Shown: one piece after another, positions 62,365 through 64,000 of the stretch | Numbering within the stretch: position 1 is the stretch's first letter | How the letters are laid out: each line of letters opens with the position of its first letter | NCBI RefSeq assembly: GCF_947502895.1 | Contig: NZ_CANNBM010000001.1 | Coordinates: forward strand, 682,001-746,000 | DNA from: an uncultured Sulfitobacter sp. | GTDB taxonomy: Bacteria > Pseudomonadota > Alphaproteobacteria > Rhodobacterales > Rhodobacteraceae | Reading direction: 5' to 3' | Length of the DNA stretch: 64,000 nt | Program-made: the position numbers and the translations under genes | The notes under the pieces: model-generated | Databases searched by the model: none | The model's input: the letters and a program-made list of their open reading frames with translations, nothing else | Told to the model about the DNA's origin: nothing

Positions 62365-63192
62365 ATGACACAACGTACAATTCTGATCACGGGATGCTCT
62401 TCCGGCATCGGATATGCAGCGGCCCACGGATTGCGTGACCGAGGCTGGCAGGTCTATGCTGCATGCCGCTCGGAACTGGATTGTGCACGCCTGCGCGACG
62501 AAGGGTTCGACAGCCCGCGGATCGACTATGCCGATGCCGATAGCATCATTAGCGCGCTTGCAGACGTGCTGGAGCATACCGGCGGCACGCTGGACGCTGT
62601 TTTCAACAATGGCGCCCACGCCACCCCGGGTGCAGTCGAGGATTTGCCCACAGAAGCCCTGCGCGAGATTTTCGAGACCAATTTCTTTGGCTGGCACACA
62701 CTAACCCGCGCAATCATTCCTGTAATGCGCGCCCAAGGGCATGGCCGGATCGTGCAATGCTCGTCGGTCTTGGGGCTGGTCGCTCAGCCATGGCGCGGCG
62801 CATATAACGCCACCAAATTCGCGCTTGAAGGTCTGACGGACACGCTGCGCCTTGAAATGCGCGGCACAGGCGTGCTGCCCATCCTGATTGAGCCCGGTCC
62901 GATCACGTCCAAAATCCGCACCAATTCAATCCCGCATTTCGAGCGGTGGATCGATTGGGAGAATTCTGCCCGCGCGTCAGAATACGAAACCGTGCTGGCA
63001 CAGCGCCTGTATAACGACAACGGCCCCGACAAGTTTGAGCTGCCACCCGAAGCTGTTGTTAAAAAGCTGATCCACGCAGTTGAGGCCCCTCGCCCCCGCG
63101 CGCGGTACTATGTAACAACCCCGACATATCTGGCCGGAACCCTACGCCGCATCCTGCCAACACGCCTGCTGGATCGCGTCTTGTCCCGTTAG
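62365..63192 (+). CDS. Short-chain dehydrogenase/reductase
   Basis: 275 aa classical-type SDR. NAD(P) loop TGCSSGIG (9-16), NNGA at 81-84 in place of the usual NNAG, catalytic Ser134, Tyr147 and Lys151 (YNATK). An Arg-containing CRSE after the second strand suggests NADPH. A C-terminal basic tail (TPTYLAGTLRRILPTRLLDRVLSR) could touch membranes, as in retinol-dehydrogenase-like members. Start ATG lies right after a terminator T-run. Substrate unknown. Confidence 0.88.
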   Translation: MTQRTILITGCSSGIGYAAAHGLRDRGWQVYAACRSELDCARLRDEGFDSPRIDYADADSIISALADVLEHTGGTLDAVFNNGAHATPGAVEDLPTEALREIFETNFFGWHTLTRAIIPVMRAQGHGRIVQCSSVLGLVAQPWRGAYNATKFALEGLTDTLRLEMRGTGVLPILIEPGPITSKIRTNSIPHFERWIDWENSARASEYETVLAQRLYNDNGPDKFELPPEAVVKKLIHAVEAPRPRARYYVTTPTYLAGTLRRILPTRLLDRVLSR

Positions 63193-63251
63193 GGGTTGCA
63201 GGACCGTCGATCACCGCTACATCGCACACCAACAGCGCAAAGGAGCCGCCC

Positions 63252-63449
63252 GTGTCTGATCCGTTCTTTATTCTGATTATCGTCGCGATCATCGCGGTCG
63301 TCATTGTCCTGATGCTTGGATTAGGTGGGTTCGCAGGCGGCGGTGCCTTCAACAAGGCCAACTCTAATAAGCTGATGCGCTACCGCATCATTGCGCAATT
63401 TATCGCTGTGCTGCTGATCGTGGCATACGTCTACTTTATCAAGGAATAA
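63252..63449 (+). CDS. HIG1-type twin-membrane-segment small protein
   Basis: 65 aa with two membrane segments (FFILIIVAIIAVVIVLMLGLGGF and IIAQFIAVLLIVAYVYFI) around a loop FNKANSNKLMRYRIIAQ. The NKLMRxRxxxQ motif is that of the HIG1 domain, linked to respiratory supercomplexes in mitochondria and alphaproteobacteria. GTG start with AGGAG. It lies 4 bp before the cobalamin adenosyltransferase gene, with which it is often paired in this lineage. Confidence 0.8.
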   Translation: MSDPFFILIIVAIIAVVIVLMLGLGGFAGGGAFNKANSNKLMRYRIIAQFIAVLLIVAYVYFIKE

Positions 63450-63453
63450 GGCC

Positions 63454-64000
63454 ATGGTCGTACTAAACAAAATCTACACGCGCACAGGCGACAAGGGCGA
63501 TACCGCACTGGGCAATGGCGCCCGCGTGGCCAAACATGATGTGCGCGTAGAGGCATATGGCACCTCGGACGAGCTGAACTGCTTTGTCGGTGTGGCCCGC
63601 CTGACTGCAGAGGGCGAGACAGACGAAGCCCTGTCGCGCATTCAGAATGATCTGTTCGATCTGGGTGCTGACCTCTGCCGCCCCGATATGGAAAAAGATG
63701 CCGACGCCGAATATCCGCCGCTGCGCATGGCACCTGCGCAGGTAGACAGGCTTGAGGCCGAGATTGATGTGATGAACGCCATTCTAGAGCCACTGCGCAG
63801 CTTTATCTTGCCTGGTGGCACAGCACTCGCCGCCAATCTGCATGTCTGCCGGACGGTGGCGCGCCGTGCCGAGCGGCTGGCGACCGAGCTTGCCACTCAA
63901 GAGACCGTAAATGATGCAGCCGTCCGTTACCTCAACCGTCTAAGCGATTGGTTTTTTGTTGCCGCGCGGGTGGCAAACAACGGTGGAAAAGACGATGTTT
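63454..64000 (+). CDS. Cob(I)alamin adenosyltransferase, PduO type (partial)
   Basis: The first 182 codons; the gene runs off the window. It begins VVLNKIYTRTGDKGDTALGNGARV, the ATP-binding signature of PduO-type adenosyltransferases, and continues with GTSDELNCFVGVARL, RSFILPGGTALAANLHVCRTVARRAER and LNRLSDWFFVAARVAN. The enzyme transfers the adenosyl group of ATP to cob(I)alamin to form coenzyme B12. Most likely cotranscribed with the HIG1-type gene upstream. Confidence 0.93.
   Translation, partial: MVVLNKIYTRTGDKGDTALGNGARVAKHDVRVEAYGTSDELNCFVGVARLTAEGETDEALSRIQNDLFDLGADLCRPDMEKDADAEYPPLRMAPAQVDRLEAEIDVMNAILEPLRSFILPGGTALAANLHVCRTVARRAERLATELATQETVNDAAVRYLNRLSDWFFVAARVANNGGKDDV

Overview
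The window is about 64 kb of a chromosome from an alphaproteobacterium, most likely a marine roseobacter-type Rhodobacterales. That assignment rests on protein sequence character (L3 with a long Ala/Glu tail, two-copy tuf, zinc-lid adenylate kinase), on lineage-typical accessory genes (DUF3047, RTX-repeat protein, HIG1-type twin-membrane peptide, TauD-like dioxygenase) and on moderately high GC. The genus cannot be named from the sequence alone.

The backbone, read on the minus strand from right to left, is the bacterial translation/transcription super-cluster: parC at 59-61 kb; tuf2, tRNA-Trp, secE, nusG, rplK-rplA, rplJ-rplL, rpoB-rpoC; then the str genes rpsL-rpsG-fusA-tuf1; then the S10, spc and alpha genes rpsJ through rplQ. 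Gene order is the classical one, but the cluster is cut into many small transcription units. Accessory genes sit between the units: an acyltransferase between rpmD and rplO; five genes (RTX protein, two Fe/2OG oxygenases, a small basic protein, a membrane-anchored nuclease) between rpmC and rplP; DUF3047, a membrane protein and cspA between rplB and rplW; a fatty acid desaturase and a 770-bp unassigned, structured stretch between rpsJ and tuf1; a Tat lipoprotein between tuf1 and fusA; two tandem glycosyltransferases and a DMT transporter between rpsL and rpoC; a GFA-type zinc protein between rpoB and rplL; a membrane protein between rplJ and rplA; a LysM-TRAP binding protein fusion between rplK and nusG; and a hydratase/CoA-transferase pair plus a hexapeptide acetyltransferase between tRNA-Trp and tuf2. 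Hairpin terminators mark most of these seams.

The right end (54.6-64 kb) is ordinary chromosomal content: a lipoprotein, a cytochrome P450, the operon parC-DUF898-M48 peptidase, an SH3-domain protein, a short-chain dehydrogenase, a HIG1-type small membrane protein and the start of a PduO-type cobalamin adenosyltransferase.

Three patterns stand out. A palindromic repeat of about 50 bp, with arms built on GGTGCGCA and TGCGCACCCTAC, occurs six times, every time in a gap inside the ribosomal/RNA polymerase clusters. The two tuf genes are identical over about 1.26 kb including 78 bp downstream, with abrupt edges typical of gene conversion. A small zinc-ribbon-like gene translationally coupled to adk carries an in-frame TAG. 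No CRISPR array, prophage, intact transposase or rRNA gene was seen, and no clearly new defence or metabolic system could be demonstrated. Start sites, promoters and hairpins were judged by eye.
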